From NCBI GenBank assembly GCA_017643365.1, contig JAEPNO010000008.1, forward strand, positions 1 to 64,000: a stretch of 64,000 nt of DNA, written 5' to 3'. How positions within the stretch are numbered: position 1 is the first letter of the stretch; each line of letters begins with the position of its first letter. This DNA is from Balneolaceae bacterium (GTDB lineage: Bacteria; Bacteroidota; Rhodothermia; Balneolales; Balneolaceae). A model generated the notes under the pieces. It was not told the origin of the DNA. It searched no databases and was given only the letters and a program-made list of their open reading frames with translations. Shown piece by piece: positions 35,181 through 44,610 of the stretch. The position numbers and the translations under genes are program-made.

Positions 35181-37214
35181 ATGAGTATCAAAGAAAAAGT
35201 ACAGAATTTTACTTCAGCAACTAACGATGTAAAGTCGGGGACCATCAATAAGAAAATGATGCTTATTTCAGGTGGTGGAATAGCTACGATTCTTGTTTTG
35301 GGGCTCATAGCTTTTTTCAGCTTATCTCGAATTAATACCTACACCGAGCGTTTGCAAGATGTAAGTTTGAATGAGTGGCAAATTGCTAATTTAATTGAAA
35401 ATGAAGGGCGATCGATTGGTTATAACCTGATGAGCTACGCCAATAAAAACGACGATACTGCATGGGAAGAAGTTAAAAATGGCTTAGAACGATTGAAAGT
35501 TCATATAGATTCGACTCAAACATTAGCCGATATCAATAATCTGGAGTCGATTCAATCGTACATACAAAATCTGGAAACTAATCTGGTTTTATTCGAAGAG
35601 GCAATTTTTGGATATCATGCTGCAAATGAATCGTTGATTAAATATCGCGATCAAACGGCGGCTTCCGGTGTAGATTTTCAGTCGAGCGTAGACGAATACT
35701 TAGGTGTTGCCAAAGCTGAGCTGCCTACAATGGGCGAAGCCGAGCAAGCGGTTGAATTACAACGAATACAAAATGCAGAAGCTTTAATTAACGAGCAGTT
35801 AGTACTGTTAAATCAATTATGGCAAAGCGAAGCAATGGGGCTTGTTGATGAGTTTGCCAGCATCGAAGAAAAACTTGTTGGACTGAGGACAGAATTTGGT
35901 GGCTTATTAAACGGTGTTTCTTCGATGGAAGGGGAAATCTACCTAAATATTGCCCTTGCAACGTTAAACGATAATGTTGAAACCGTACGTGCAATGATTG
36001 CGGCCCGTAACGAAGTTTCGAAAGCTGAAACTCAACGTACAGATGCATTCCATAGTATTCTTGGTGATGCTGTAGCATTGGCGAGCTTGGCTCAAAGCAA
36101 TGCTTTTGAGGAAGCTAACTCAACACATGGTGTAGTTTCTAATGCATTACTCTCAGTTGGTATCTTTTCGGTAGTAGCTGTTGTATTTGCCTTTGTTGTG
36201 GCATCATTCGTAGGCCGCTCAATCAATAGAGTACTAAAGGAAATTATAGCACAGCTTTCTACCGGAGCTAACGAGGTTCAATCTTCAGCAGAACAGTTGT
36301 CAAGTTCGAGCCAGCAATTGGCAAGCAGTGCTAGCAAACAAGCTGCCAGCCTCGAAGAAACATCTTCATCGTTAGAAGAAATGTCTTCGCAGATCAAGCA
36401 AACCGATGAGAATTCATCCGAAGCAGAACACGCCATGAATGTTGCCAAGCCGCTTATCGAGAATGGTGTTACAGCAATGGTTCGCATGAACAAAGCGATG
36501 GAAGAAATTAAAAATTCCTCAGCCGAAACTTCGAAAATTATCAAAACCATCGATGATATTGCATTCCAAACGAACTTATTAGCCTTGAATGCAGCAGTTG
36601 AAGCCGCAAGAGCCGGTGAGGCAGGAAAAGGATTTGCTGTAGTGGCAGAAGAAGTTAGAAACCTGGCACAACGAAGTGCGGAGGCAGCAAAAGACACCTC
36701 AAATCTTATTCAGAAGTCGCAGGAGAATACACAACGTGGTACTTCGGTTGCTAACGAAGTGGCAGAAAACCTCGAAAAGATTGCACAAAGCATCAATAGC
36801 GTGAGTACGCTGGTAGTTGAAATCTCGGCAGCATCGAAAGAACAAGCCGATGGTATTACACAAATGAATGTGGTAATGAACGATATGGACACGGTTGTTC
36901 AAAGCAATGCCTCTGCATCAGAAGAAAGTGCAAGTGCGGCCGAAGAACTAACTGCACAAGCATCCGAACTAAATCAGATTGTTTCGAGAATGGCCGAATT
37001 AGTAGGGCTGAGCTCAAAAGGAGTGTTCGATACTATTACTCAAACCGATAACTCTCATTCACAGTATTCTAACCCGCGTATGCCCGTTGAGCCGGCGCAT
37101 TCCTACAAACCGGCTTTTAACAATGCACCAAGGCATTCATCCAGAAATGGATCTTCGGAAATGGCTGCACACGAGCTTATTCCTTTAGGTGATGACGATT
37201 TTAGCGAGTTTTAA
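35181..37214 (+). CDS. Methyl-accepting chemotaxis protein with four-helix-bundle-type sensor
   Basis: A 677-residue receptor. The ATG at 35181 follows cheW by 19 bp; an upstream frame overlapping cheW is spurious. TM1 is near residues 28-48 and TM2 near 318-342. Between them lies a ~270-residue, helix-rich periplasmic region without a Cache pattern, like a long 4HB or helical-bimodular sensor. The cytoplasmic signalling tip is canonical ('[20 protein letters not shown]', '[19 protein letters not shown]'). No obvious HAMP domain follows TM2. The C-terminus is acidic ('LGDDDFSEF') and lacks a CheR-tethering pentapeptide. The ligand is unknown. Confidence 0.93.
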   Translation: MSIKEKVQNFTSATNDVKSGTINKKMMLISGGGIATILVLGLIAFFSLSRINTYTERLQDVSLNEWQIANLIENEGRSIGYNLMSYANKNDDTAWEEVKNGLERLKVHIDSTQTLADINNLESIQSYIQNLETNLVLFEEAIFGYHAANESLIKYRDQTAASGVDFQSSVDEYLGVAKAELPTMGEAEQAVELQRIQNAEALINEQLVLLNQLWQSEAMGLVDEFASIEEKLVGLRTEFGGLLNGVSSMEGEIYLNIALATLNDNVETVRAMIAARNEVSKAETQRTDAFHSILGDAVALASLAQSNAFEEANSTHGVVSNALLSVGIFSVVAVVFAFVVASFVGRSINRVLKEIIAQLSTGANEVQSSAEQLSSSSQQLASSASKQAASLEETSSSLEEMSSQIKQTDENSSEAEHAMNVAKPLIENGVTAMVRMNKAMEEIKNSSAETSKIIKTIDDIAFQTNLLALNAAVEAARAGEAGKGFAVVAEEVRNLAQRSAEAAKDTSNLIQKSQENTQRGTSVANEVAENLEKIAQSINSVSTLVVEISAASKEQADGITQMNVVMNDMDTVVQSNASASEESASAAEELTAQASELNQIVSRMAELVGLSSKGVFDTITQTDNSHSQYSNPRMPVEPAHSYKPAFNNAPRHSSRNGSSEMAAHELIPLGDDDFSEF

Positions 37215-37262
37215 CCAGATAAATCAAGAGAAACCAATAAGCCGAAACAATCGGTGACTAAA

Positions 37263-37691
37263 ATGAAAAAAACATATAAAAACATACTACTAAGCTCACT
37301 ATTTGTACTCTTACTTGCATTAAGTACAAACAGCACAGCAAAAGGACTAGATTGGAGTCCTGAAAATCCAACAACCGACGATAGTACCAAGGTGTACACG
37401 ATGGTAGATCAAATGCCGCAGATTATTGGCGGAATTGGCGAAGTTTACAAGAATATAACTTACCCGACTAAAGCTTTAAACAACCGAACTGAAGGTAGAG
37501 TATTTGTTCAGTTTGTTGTTGATAAAGACGGGAAAGTAGAAAATCCGAAAATCTTAAAAGATATAGGTGATGGTTGCGGCGATGCAGCTATTGCGGCACT
37601 TCAAAATGTGAATTTTACTCCAGGTGTTCTGGATGGGATTCCGGTCTCGGTGACGTACACATTACCGGTTACTTTTAAGATGGGAAATTAA
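37263..37691 (+). CDS. Exported TonB C-terminal-domain protein (paralogue 1)
   Basis: About 142 residues from the ATG at 37263; a GTG 9 bp upstream is possible. It has a signal peptide ('NILLSSLFVLLLALSTNSTA'). A TonB_C domain then covers ~45-140: 'IGEVYKNITYPTKALNNRTE', 'GRVFVQFVVDKDGKVENPKI', 'AAIAALQNVNFTPGVLDGIP', 'VTYTLPVTFKM'. It has no transmembrane anchor or Pro-rich spacer, so it is not a working TonB but a short periplasmic or surface protein using the fold. A sister gene with 60% or so visible similarity follows at 37874. It is the last gene before a terminator in the cheW-receptor unit. Confidence 0.85.
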   Translation: MKKTYKNILLSSLFVLLLALSTNSTAKGLDWSPENPTTDDSTKVYTMVDQMPQIIGGIGEVYKNITYPTKALNNRTEGRVFVQFVVDKDGKVENPKILKDIGDGCGDAAIAALQNVNFTPGVLDGIPVSVTYTLPVTFKMGN

Positions 37692-37721
37692 TTGCATAGA
37701 GATAACCCAATATAGTTAGTT

Positions 37722-37757
37722 AGAGCGTAGTCTTGGTAGGGCTGCGCTCTTTTTTTT
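37722..37757 (+). terminator. Rho-independent terminator after TonB-C paralogue 1
   Basis: Stem AGAGCGTAG / CTGCGCTCT (one G-T pair), 11-nt loop, then eight T. The leader before it ('tatagttagtta') is shared with the terminator after the second paralogue. Confidence 0.85.
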
Positions 37758-37796
37758 GCCTTAGAAAAATAAATTAAAAAATCTTAATAAAACCCT

Positions 37797-37823
37797 TAAG
37801 TAAATCTGGCATGGGTTCGATAA
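37797..37823 (+). promoter_or_regulatory. Sigma-28-like promoter of TonB-C paralogue 2
   Basis: TAAG, 15 bp, then TTCGATAA, 51 bp before the ATG. One of the two leading C positions of the -10 is changed, otherwise a good match. Confidence 0.55.
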
Positions 37824-37873
37824 CAACATTAAAGGATTACAGATTCTAACATATAAACCTATCTATTACTACA

Positions 37874-38299
37874 ATGAGAAAAGAGACAAACAAATACGGA
37901 ATATTCATCGCAATTTTAATGCTGGCAGCGTCGGTGCAAATTCAGGCAGGAGAGCTTAAAAACGAATTAAATTTTGAAACAAGTGTTGATACCGCAGAGG
38001 TGTTAACGATGGCAGAAGTGATGCCGGAAATTGTTGGTGGACTTAAAGAAATTTACAAGAACATCGACTATCCGCGACAAGCATCTTTAAATAATGTTGA
38101 AGGACGTGTATTCATCCGATTTATCGTGGATGAGAATGGCAACGTTCAAAAGCCGGAAGTACTTAAAGATATAGGCGCCGGTTGTGGTGAGGCCGCAATT
38201 GCAGGAATTAAAAAAGTGAAGTTTACACCAGCCAAAAATGGTGGCCAACCGGTATCGGTTTACTTTACACTACCGGTGACTTTTAAAATTCAATCTTGA
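37874..38299 (+). CDS. Exported TonB C-terminal-domain protein (paralogue 2)
   Basis: A 141-residue paralogue of the preceding gene, collinear over the whole mature part: 'MPEIVGGLKEIYKNIDYPRQ', 'GRVFIRFIVDENGNVQKPEV', 'AAIAGIKKVKFTPAKNGGQP', 'VYFTLPVTFKI'. The signal peptide is clear ('IFIAILMLAASVQIQAG'). Like its sister it lacks a membrane anchor. It is a single-gene unit bounded by its own promoter-like box and terminator. Both copies preserve the 'DIGxGCGxAAIA' loop with a Cys, which is unusual for TonB_C domains and may be functional. Role in motility is inferred only from location and promoter type. Confidence 0.85.
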   Translation: MRKETNKYGIFIAILMLAASVQIQAGELKNELNFETSVDTAEVLTMAEVMPEIVGGLKEIYKNIDYPRQASLNNVEGRVFIRFIVDENGNVQKPEVLKDIGAGCGEAAIAGIKKVKFTPAKNGGQPVSVYFTLPVTFKIQS

Positions 38300-38327
38300 T
38301 TTTACTATAACCCTATATAGTTAGATA

Positions 38328-38360
38328 AGGGCGTTGTTCTGGCAGGACAACGCCTTTTTT
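38328..38360 (+). terminator. Rho-independent terminator after TonB-C paralogue 2
   Basis: Stem GGCGTTGTTCT / AGGACAACGCC (11 bp, one G-T pair), 3-nt loop, T-run. Confidence 0.9.
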
Positions 38361-38372
38361 TATCTATTTACT

Positions 38373-38398
38373 CAAGGAATTTCCATTCTCGCCGATGA
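38373..38398 (+). promoter_or_regulatory. Weaker sigma-28-like box before the outer-membrane barrel gene
   Basis: CAAG, 14 bp, then GCCGATGA: one mismatch in each half of the consensus. It lies ~86 bp before the ATG. Confidence 0.45.
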
Positions 38399-38483
38399 AA
38401 AATAAGCCCCCCGGTAATAAATATTTGAGTTGTATACCTCTTACTTAGCGGGCTGTAGAATCGCTAAACCAAATCCCGATGAA

Positions 38484-39599
38484 ATGATGAAACACTCGGC
38501 CATACTTTCAACAATTATATTCTTAAGTGCGTTTTTAAATAGCGCGGAAGCACAATACTCTAAAAAGTGGTCAAACTCTCTTTTTGGTGAAATACACTAC
38601 AATAGCATTGTTCAAAATGCTGAGGTTCGAATGAGTGAAACGGACCAAATAGACTTTCATAAACTAGCTTTAAAATCGGGGTATAAAATTTCGGATAGTT
38701 GGAGCCTAGCCACAAAAGTTGTTGTAGAACATGCTTTTGATCAACAATACAATGGCGGGGATCTATTTTTTAGTGATGCGTACGTGAAATTCAAACACAG
38801 TAAAAAGCTCACATTATCTTTTGGCCTACAATCTGTACCCATCGAAGCTGCAAAACCAGGAAGTTATGGCACGGTAGAAATTTCGCCAGTTGAGAAGTAT
38901 TTATCTCATGCCTGGAGAGAACTTGGAGTAAAAGCATCGGGCGATCTGAATAAAAAGCTTAGTTATCAATTTATGGTTGGAACCGGCTTACACGCCGCTG
39001 AGATCGGAGCTAAAAGTGTAATTTATGATGCCAGAAACTCTTCCTTGTCATCATCAATCCAAAATGTAGCCTTTGGCGGTAAAGTTGTAGTAAAACCAAA
39101 TTATAGTTGGGAGTTTGGCTCTTCATACTATTTCTCGGGGCTTAGCAAAAGTAACGATACGGATGCGGATCTAACCGGTGCGAATTACCAGTTCGGGGAA
39201 TTGTTTACAAGATTCGCTCAAGGAAATATTGAGTCAAGAGTCGTGGGCGTTTATAGTACCATTGCCAACGCTGAAAAAGTGAATAATGCATTTCACAATA
39301 AAGTGGGATCAGCTCAATACGGTCTGCTTTTAGAATTAGGGTACAATTTTAGCGACCAATTCAACATCAAAAGAGACGATTCTCATTTAAAAGGATTTTT
39401 TAGGACAGAATTCTATGATCCCTATTACAGAATGTCAGGGTTTGCCGATAAGAAAAAATATGAACACATCGATTATTCAATTGGGGTAGTATATCAACCT
39501 CTAAAATCGATAGAGTTTAAAGCTGATTACGTAATAATGAGATCAGGCTCTGCTGTTAATGAGCACCATTTTGATGTTTCTATTGGCTTCCATTTATAA
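38484..39599 (+). CDS. Outer-membrane beta-barrel (porin-like) protein
   Basis: About 371 residues starting at tandem ATGs (38484/38487), which put a signal peptide ('ILSTIIFLSAFLNSAEAQ') at the N-terminus; an upstream TTG would spoil it. The mature protein alternates polar and hydrophobic residues in many ~10-residue strands with Tyr/Phe/Trp girdles ('SLFGEIHYNSIV', 'KLALKSGYKISDSW', 'FGSSYYFSGL', 'YGLLLELGYNFSD', 'EFKADYVIMRSG'). It ends in Leu after 'FDVSIGFH', as barrels do. Reminiscent of phosphate-selective or other Bacteroidota porins but not assigned. It is 16 bp upstream of a Cache-type receptor gene, so the two may be co-transcribed. Confidence 0.75.
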   Translation: MMKHSAILSTIIFLSAFLNSAEAQYSKKWSNSLFGEIHYNSIVQNAEVRMSETDQIDFHKLALKSGYKISDSWSLATKVVVEHAFDQQYNGGDLFFSDAYVKFKHSKKLTLSFGLQSVPIEAAKPGSYGTVEISPVEKYLSHAWRELGVKASGDLNKKLSYQFMVGTGLHAAEIGAKSVIYDARNSSLSSSIQNVAFGGKVVVKPNYSWEFGSSYYFSGLSKSNDTDADLTGANYQFGELFTRFAQGNIESRVVGVYSTIANAEKVNNAFHNKVGSAQYGLLLELGYNFSDQFNIKRDDSHLKGFFRTEFYDPYYRMSGFADKKKYEHIDYSIGVVYQPLKSIEFKADYVIMRSGSAVNEHHFDVSIGFHL

Positions 39600-39615
39600 C
39601 AATTAGTATAGAATA

Positions 39616-41496
39616 ATGAACGTATTTAAAAAGCGATGGAATTCGCTCGGTTTAGGAAAAAAAATTACACTTCCTGTAGTATGCACCTTTTTGATTTGTA
39701 TAGGACTTACAGTTGGGGTTTTATTCGATACTTATAAAACATCGTATGAAGATCAAGTTTTGCAAAATCTGCAATCTGCTTCCAGTGCAAGTTCAGATCT
39801 ATTATCAGCATTTATTGAAAGTAGAAAAGATGAACTAAGTGCTGTTGCTTCGCTAGAAAGCAGCAAGAAAAGCAACTATACAGAAGTAACAAGCTGGTTA
39901 ACTAACTTGAATGATCAGCATGGGATTTACGAATCTATCGTCATTTCAGCGGTATCAGGTAAAGGAATAGCCGGAGTAAAAAAGGTTTCAGCACGATCTA
40001 AGATGATTGACGATGAGGAACTTTCAACGTTTTCTATCACCGATGATACTGTTTTATCTGCCCTGCAAGCGGGGGAAAGTGTGGTTAGTTTACCATATAA
40101 ATCTACTGAAAGCGGTAAAATGGTTTTTGCAGTCGCCGAGCCCATAATCGTAAACGGCTCAGCAACGGCTTTCGTAATTGGTAGTGTACCTGTTTCGGTG
40201 TTATCAAAAAAACTTGAAGAGATTTTGTTACTTGATGAGTCGAGCTGGACCCTTATTGATAAGACAGGAGCTATTATCATAGGCAAAGAGTCTGATTCTG
40301 AATCTAACACTTTATCAACGCTGGCTTACCGCAATTTAAAGACTGAAAAAAGTGGAAGTGCAGTTTATAAAAACCATGCCGGAACCGAAGTATATGGAGG
40401 CTTTGCTCCCTTAAGCAGTGTAGATTGGGGGGTAATACTTGAAACAAGTAAAGCCCAGAAAATTAGTGAAGTACAGGCAGTTTTCTACTGGTTTCTTGGT
40501 TTAGGATTGGGCGTTTCGATGCTATTCGGGGTGTGTATTTACTGGTTTATCAACAAACAAGTAATTGCACCATTAAATGAGAATATCAGATCGCTGGATA
40601 CTACTTCAAATCAAGTGAATGCTGCTTCAAGTGAGGTTTCAGTTTCCAGCCAACGACTTGCTAGTACTAGTAAAGACCAAGCTGCTCGTGTTGAAGAATC
40701 AACCAGCTCGTTAGAAGAAATTGCAGCACAAATTAAGCAATCGGATGCGCACACCAGCGAAGCTGAACAATCGATGAATAACGCCCGACCAAAAGTTGAA
40801 AGTGGCTTGCAAGCAATCGAGCGATTAAATGCAGCGATGGATAACATCAAAAATAGCTCGCTGGAAACCTCCAAAATCATCAAAACCATAGATGATATTG
40901 CATTTCAAACGAATTTACTTGCGTTAAACGCTGCTGTTGAAGCCGCACGTGCCGGTGAAGCCGGTAAAGGATTTGCGGTTGTTGCTGAAGAAGTTAGAAA
41001 CCTTGCTCAACGAAGCGCAGAAGCTGCAAGAAATACCTCTGAACTTATACAAAAGTCACAATCGAGCTCCGATCGAGGTGCAGAAGTTGCCGATGAAGTT
41101 TCGAATAACCTCCAGGATATTGCAACCAGTATCAATGAGGTAAGCACTCAGATTGAGGAAATATCGTCGGCATCGAAAGAGCAAGCCTTAGGCATAGAGC
41201 AGCTAAATCATCTGGTTAGTGGGATGGATGCGGTGATCCATAAAAATGTGGAGAGTTCGGTGGAATCGGCAAGTGCAGCAGAAGACCTTTCGGCACAGGC
41301 TGATGAACTAGAATCGGTAGTTGTAAACCTTAAAAATTGGATTGGAGGTGCGAAATCTCGCTCTGCAGTATACCGACCAACAGGGAATAATTACTCCCAA
41401 TTTACTGCAAACGATTTTGTTGAATATCCAAGCAACGATTACCAACAACCGGATACCGTTAAAATTAAAAGTGTAAATATGGCTTTTAATAAATAG
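39616..41496 (+). CDS. Methyl-accepting chemotaxis protein with dCache-like sensor
   Basis: A 626-residue receptor. TM1 is near residues 16-33 ('[20 protein letters not shown]') and TM2 near 291-313 ('[20 protein letters not shown]'). The ~255-residue periplasmic part has a double-Cache look: a long helix, '[15 protein letters not shown]', '[20 protein letters not shown]', then '[15 protein letters not shown]' and '[18 protein letters not shown]'. dCache domains bind small ligands such as amino acids. The cytoplasmic tip matches the first receptor closely ('[20 protein letters not shown]'). It follows the porin-like gene by 16 bp. Confidence 0.93.
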   Translation: MNVFKKRWNSLGLGKKITLPVVCTFLICIGLTVGVLFDTYKTSYEDQVLQNLQSASSASSDLLSAFIESRKDELSAVASLESSKKSNYTEVTSWLTNLNDQHGIYESIVISAVSGKGIAGVKKVSARSKMIDDEELSTFSITDDTVLSALQAGESVVSLPYKSTESGKMVFAVAEPIIVNGSATAFVIGSVPVSVLSKKLEEILLLDESSWTLIDKTGAIIIGKESDSESNTLSTLAYRNLKTEKSGSAVYKNHAGTEVYGGFAPLSSVDWGVILETSKAQKISEVQAVFYWFLGLGLGVSMLFGVCIYWFINKQVIAPLNENIRSLDTTSNQVNAASSEVSVSSQRLASTSKDQAARVEESTSSLEEIAAQIKQSDAHTSEAEQSMNNARPKVESGLQAIERLNAAMDNIKNSSLETSKIIKTIDDIAFQTNLLALNAAVEAARAGEAGKGFAVVAEEVRNLAQRSAEAARNTSELIQKSQSSSDRGAEVADEVSNNLQDIATSINEVSTQIEEISSASKEQALGIEQLNHLVSGMDAVIHKNVESSVESASAAEDLSAQADELESVVVNLKNWIGGAKSRSAVYRPTGNNYSQFTANDFVEYPSNDYQQPDTVKIKSVNMAFNK

Positions 41497-41542
41497 TAAT
41501 TGAAAAAAATTCAGAATTCCTGAATTAATTGGGCAAAAGCTG

Positions 41543-41569
41543 TTATTAAAAAATGGGTTTTGCCGATAA
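41543..41569 (+). promoter_or_regulatory. Sigma-28-like -10 box before the PAS histidine kinase
   Basis: GCCGATAA is a perfect -10, but the -35 at the right distance is TTAT or TATT, so the match is only half. It begins 79 bp before the GTG start. Confidence 0.4.
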
Positions 41570-41621
41570 TAGAAGAAGCAGATTCCTTAAGTAGTAGAAA
41601 TAATCTACGGGAGAACAAAAA

Positions 41622-42962
41622 GTGAAAGAGTCTACGAGCAGAACAGAAAATAAAGAGAGAGTATTAGAAACTGAATTTACTGAAGCAGAAGTAGTGTCGC
41701 CATTACGCCTCATAAATCCCGGAAAACAAAGTGTTTCTGAGAAAAAAAGGGCCATGGCCGATAAGATTTGGGACGACCTGATCAACAACTTTTCTTTTAT
41801 GGGTTCGGAATCGGATACGAATAATGGTCTTGAAATTATTGGCAAAAAATATTTGATAGACGAACCGGTAAAAAAAGAACTTATACTTGAAGATGGCATG
41901 TTGTCGATACAACAAAATAACGAAGCGATAACCGACGAGCACTTGAAGTTCACTAAAGCAGTGCAGCTTAGTCAGTCGTTTGTTTTGGTGATAAACCAAG
42001 ACGGAGTTATCGAATATGCCAATCCTCATTTCCAAAAGGTATCTGGTTTTACTCAAGACGAATTAATTGGGAAAGAACTCGGATACCTGATATCAGACCT
42101 AGCTTCGCACGAAGAGCACGAGCAAATATTACAGTCGATTAAGGCTGGGGTAAGCTGGAAAGGTGAGCTCGTTAATATTAAGAAAAACGGTGAGTGGTAC
42201 ATTTTTACTGCTAAAGTATCGCCGGTTAGTATTAACTCAGGTTCAGCCGTAGATTTTATCATTGTTGGCCACGATATCACCAGTTTTAGAGAAACAGAAA
42301 TTAAACTTGAACAAGCCGTTCAAGAAAAGTCGATCCTACTTTCGGAGCTACATCACCGTGTAAAAAACAATTTGGCCATCATTTCCGGAATTATGCAGTT
42401 GCAGGCTTTTGATGAAGGCGATGAGGAAGTGAAAACCAAGCTTTTTTCGGGTGTTGGACGAGTTAAAACACTGGCTACCATGCACGAGTTGTTGTATGAG
42501 TCGAGCAGTTTTACCATGCTGGAATTTGGCAAAAACATCTGCAAGATTGTGAATACAGTAGCGAGTATGTTTGAATCGCAAGAGTCGAAACTGAAAGTGA
42601 ATTACAATCTGGAGCCGATTTTACTCAATATCAATCAGGCTCACCCGTGTGCTTTAATTTTGAATGAAGTGATCACAAATTCTTACAAAAAAGCAGCAAA
42701 GCTTGTAGAGAAAGCACCGGAGTTGAACATCAAATTGGTGTGCTACGGCAAAAAAGTAATGATTGAATTAAAAGACAATATTGGAAGTTTACCTGAGGGA
42801 TATACGAGCGATAAACAACCCCTTAGCTTTCAACTTATAAAAACGCTGGTTCGCCAACTAAACGGTAAATACAATTACCTGACGGATGATTTTGGGACTT
42901 TATTTACCCTGGCATTCGATAAAGAACACTTAAAAGGTACGGGTAACGCTCGGTTGTCATAA
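41622..42962 (+). CDS. PAS-containing histidine kinase of the HisKA_2 type
   Basis: 446 residues from a GTG preceded by GGGAG. A ~110-residue N-terminal region of unknown kind is followed by a PAS domain (~115-220: 'FVLVINQDGVIEYANPHFQK', 'VSGFTQDELIGKELG', 'WKGELVNIKKNGEWY'). Then comes HisKA_2 with phospho-His in 'LLSELHHRVKNNLAIISGIM'. The ATPase part keeps the N-box Asn ('LNEVITNSYKKA'), but its G1 motif reads 'KDNIGSLPEG' and G2 'LSFQLIKTLVRQLNG', without the usual GLG, so activity may be weak. No membrane segment and no partner response regulator nearby. Ends in a strong terminator. Confidence 0.85.
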   Translation: MKESTSRTENKERVLETEFTEAEVVSPLRLINPGKQSVSEKKRAMADKIWDDLINNFSFMGSESDTNNGLEIIGKKYLIDEPVKKELILEDGMLSIQQNNEAITDEHLKFTKAVQLSQSFVLVINQDGVIEYANPHFQKVSGFTQDELIGKELGYLISDLASHEEHEQILQSIKAGVSWKGELVNIKKNGEWYIFTAKVSPVSINSGSAVDFIIVGHDITSFRETEIKLEQAVQEKSILLSELHHRVKNNLAIISGIMQLQAFDEGDEEVKTKLFSGVGRVKTLATMHELLYESSSFTMLEFGKNICKIVNTVASMFESQESKLKVNYNLEPILLNINQAHPCALILNEVITNSYKKAAKLVEKAPELNIKLVCYGKKVMIELKDNIGSLPEGYTSDKQPLSFQLIKTLVRQLNGKYNYLTDDFGTLFTLAFDKEHLKGTGNARLS

Positions 42963-42983
42963 TTACCCGGAACTAGCCAAAAC

Positions 42984-43016
42984 AAAGAGGCAGGCCTAAC
43001 GGTCTGCCTCTTTTTT
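42984..43016 (+). terminator. Rho-independent terminator after the PAS kinase
   Basis: Stem AAAGAGGCAGGCC / GGTCTGCCTCTTT around a TAAC loop, followed by T-run. Confidence 0.92.
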
Positions 43017-43298
43017 GTTTGTAGATACTTTTATATGCAAGGATTGGTAGCTATAAAATCTGATACTTAATTCTTTGCTTAGCAGCTTAAGATATCTAAC
43101 AAGGTTGGAGTCTCCTTCCCTCACATGAGAAAGCTAAACGGTTTATCTAACAAATTTGTAAGAGTAGATTAAGTAATTCAATACTATTGTGCTGTGTGCG
43201 ATTAATTAGAATGATTGAAGAAGTACTCGAAGTATCAACCATTAGATCTAAAGAGTTTGGCAATAGTTATTAGACCTTTATCCGGTCCCAATAAGTGG
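43017..43298. other. Non-coding gap between convergent kinase genes
   Basis: About 280 bp, AT-rich, no coding frame, repeat or structured RNA that I can support. Both ends are bounded by terminators of the flanking genes. Confidence 0.6.
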
Positions 43299-43327
43299 CA
43301 AAAAAAACACAGCCAGGTGCTGTGTTT
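43299..43327 (-). terminator. Rho-independent terminator of the minus-strand kinase
   Basis: Read on the minus strand: stem AACACAGC / GCTGTGTT with a 5-nt loop followed by eight T. It lies 33 bp beyond the kinase stop. Confidence 0.88.
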
Positions 43328-43359
43328 ATAAATTTAAATACTTCTAAGAGTTTAGCAGA

Positions 43360-44394
43360 TCAGGGGAAGCAAATTGTGAAAGAGATTCTACCATTTTCGC
43401 CATTCTCAGTTTGAAATATAGTACCACCAAACTGGCTCGCGTATAACAGCGCCATAGTTAAGCCAATACCCAAATTGTTCGCCTTAGAGGTAACAAATGG
43501 GTGAAACAAGTGTTCACGGATCTCATCTGAAATGGGGCTACCCTCGTTTGAAACACGAATGCTTTTATTTGATAGCTGAGAAATGGTTACCGGACTATTT
43601 TCGGGGCTATAAGCGAGTGCATTCGAAATCAGTATCCACATCACTTTTTCTAAACTGTCTTTAGAAGCAGCAAAAGGCTGACTTTCAGTTGGTTTTAGAA
43701 CTTGAATGCGACTTCTTAATTCTTCGGGAATGTCTAATTTTACGCGATCAATCAACGTGGTTAACTCTACCGGCTCTAATTTAGATAAGTCGAACTTAGA
43801 TGGAATGTGGTAGAAGTATTCCAGCTCATCCATAATATTGGTAAGATGGTTAACCCCTTCGTCTACTTTAAGCGCACGCTGGATCGTATGTTTATCGGAG
43901 GTTTCGTCCATCAACAAATCCAGATAGCCGGAGATGCCGGTTAAAGGCGAACGGAAACGATGTAGCATCACAGCGATCATGTGTTTCCATCGGTCAAGCG
44001 TAGTTGCATCAGGTACCGATGCATGTGCTTTTAGCTCAACTTTATCGTAAACATCACTACCGGCAGTAAACGAATCTGTTGTCATTAAATACCATTGATT
44101 ATTGAAAAAGACTGTCGGCTGGTTTTGCAAAACACGTTCGTTTGGATACAAAATATCATCGATTTTTTTATCGATAGCCATTGATGCATCAATACCTTCA
44201 CGTGCTGCTTCATTTAGTGTATATACACGACGAGATCCGTTTTTAACAATAAAAACCGGATAGGAAATGTCCTCAATTAGCGTCGTAATCACATCCATGT
44301 ATATCAAATCTGAACCTGCCGAATAGTAACTATCAATTTGATCAAATTCATTAATTGGTTTCATATCAAACTGAATAGACTGTAGTTGTTTCAT
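43360..44394 (-). CDS. PAS-like histidine kinase beside the flagellar operon
   Basis: A 344-residue cytoplasmic kinase. Residues ~35-125 look like a PAS fold ('DISYPVFIVKNGSRRVYTLN', 'VFFNNQWYLMTTDSF'). The DHp helix has the phospho-His in 'MIAVMLHRFRSPLTGISGYL', and the ATPase domain is complete: N-box 'WILISNALAYSP', G1 'RVSNEGSPI' (Asn in place of Asp), F-box 'LFHPFVTSK' and G2 'LGIGLTMALLYASQFGG'. No response regulator is adjacent. It is divergent from flgB and has a good sigma-28-like promoter, so it should be made together with late motility genes. The H-box 'SPLTGISGYLDLL' resembles that of the pseudokinase at 24589. Confidence 0.88.
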   Translation of the reverse strand: MKQLQSIQFDMKPINEFDQIDSYYSAGSDLIYMDVITTLIEDISYPVFIVKNGSRRVYTLNEAAREGIDASMAIDKKIDDILYPNERVLQNQPTVFFNNQWYLMTTDSFTAGSDVYDKVELKAHASVPDATTLDRWKHMIAVMLHRFRSPLTGISGYLDLLMDETSDKHTIQRALKVDEGVNHLTNIMDELEYFYHIPSKFDLSKLEPVELTTLIDRVKLDIPEELRSRIQVLKPTESQPFAASKDSLEKVMWILISNALAYSPENSPVTISQLSNKSIRVSNEGSPISDEIREHLFHPFVTSKANNLGIGLTMALLYASQFGGTIFQTENGENGRISFTICFP

Positions 44395-44429
44395 ATCTAG
44401 AATTGTGCCGTTCTTGTTTGTTTATTCAA

Positions 44430-44456
44430 TTATCAGCGAATCCAATCTTTTCCTTA
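44430..44456 (-). promoter_or_regulatory. Sigma-28-like promoter of the minus-strand kinase
   Basis: On the minus strand: TAAG, 15 bp, then GCTGATAA (one mismatch to GCCGATAA). The -10 ends 36 bp before the kinase ATG. Confidence 0.6.
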
Positions 44457-44562
44457 AGCGATTTTAAACAAGTGGAAAAATTTACCTGAATGAGGATAAT
44501 TCTCCCCTTTTCTTACCATTGCTGAAGTTGTCCAAAAAGGGTTTATAGCTTATACACTAGTA

Positions 44563-44577
44563 TGGCACAACTATTGT
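44563..44577 (+). promoter_or_regulatory. Sigma-54-like promoter of the flgB operon
   Basis: TGGCAC-N5-TTGT, one base from the consensus TGGCAC-N5-TTGC, with correct spacing. Transcription would begin around 44588, a short distance before the flgB ATG at 44611. This fits an early/middle flagellar class driven by RpoN, but no RpoN activator gene is in the window. Confidence 0.5.
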
Positions 44578-44610
44578 GTGGGGGAGATGAAAAACAATCA
44601 ACCGAGCCTT

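Noticed and set aside
44578-44610. GTG or ATG codons giving a longer FlgB
   Set aside because: They overlap or immediately follow the sigma-54-like site; the ATG at 44611 gives the expected family N-terminus.
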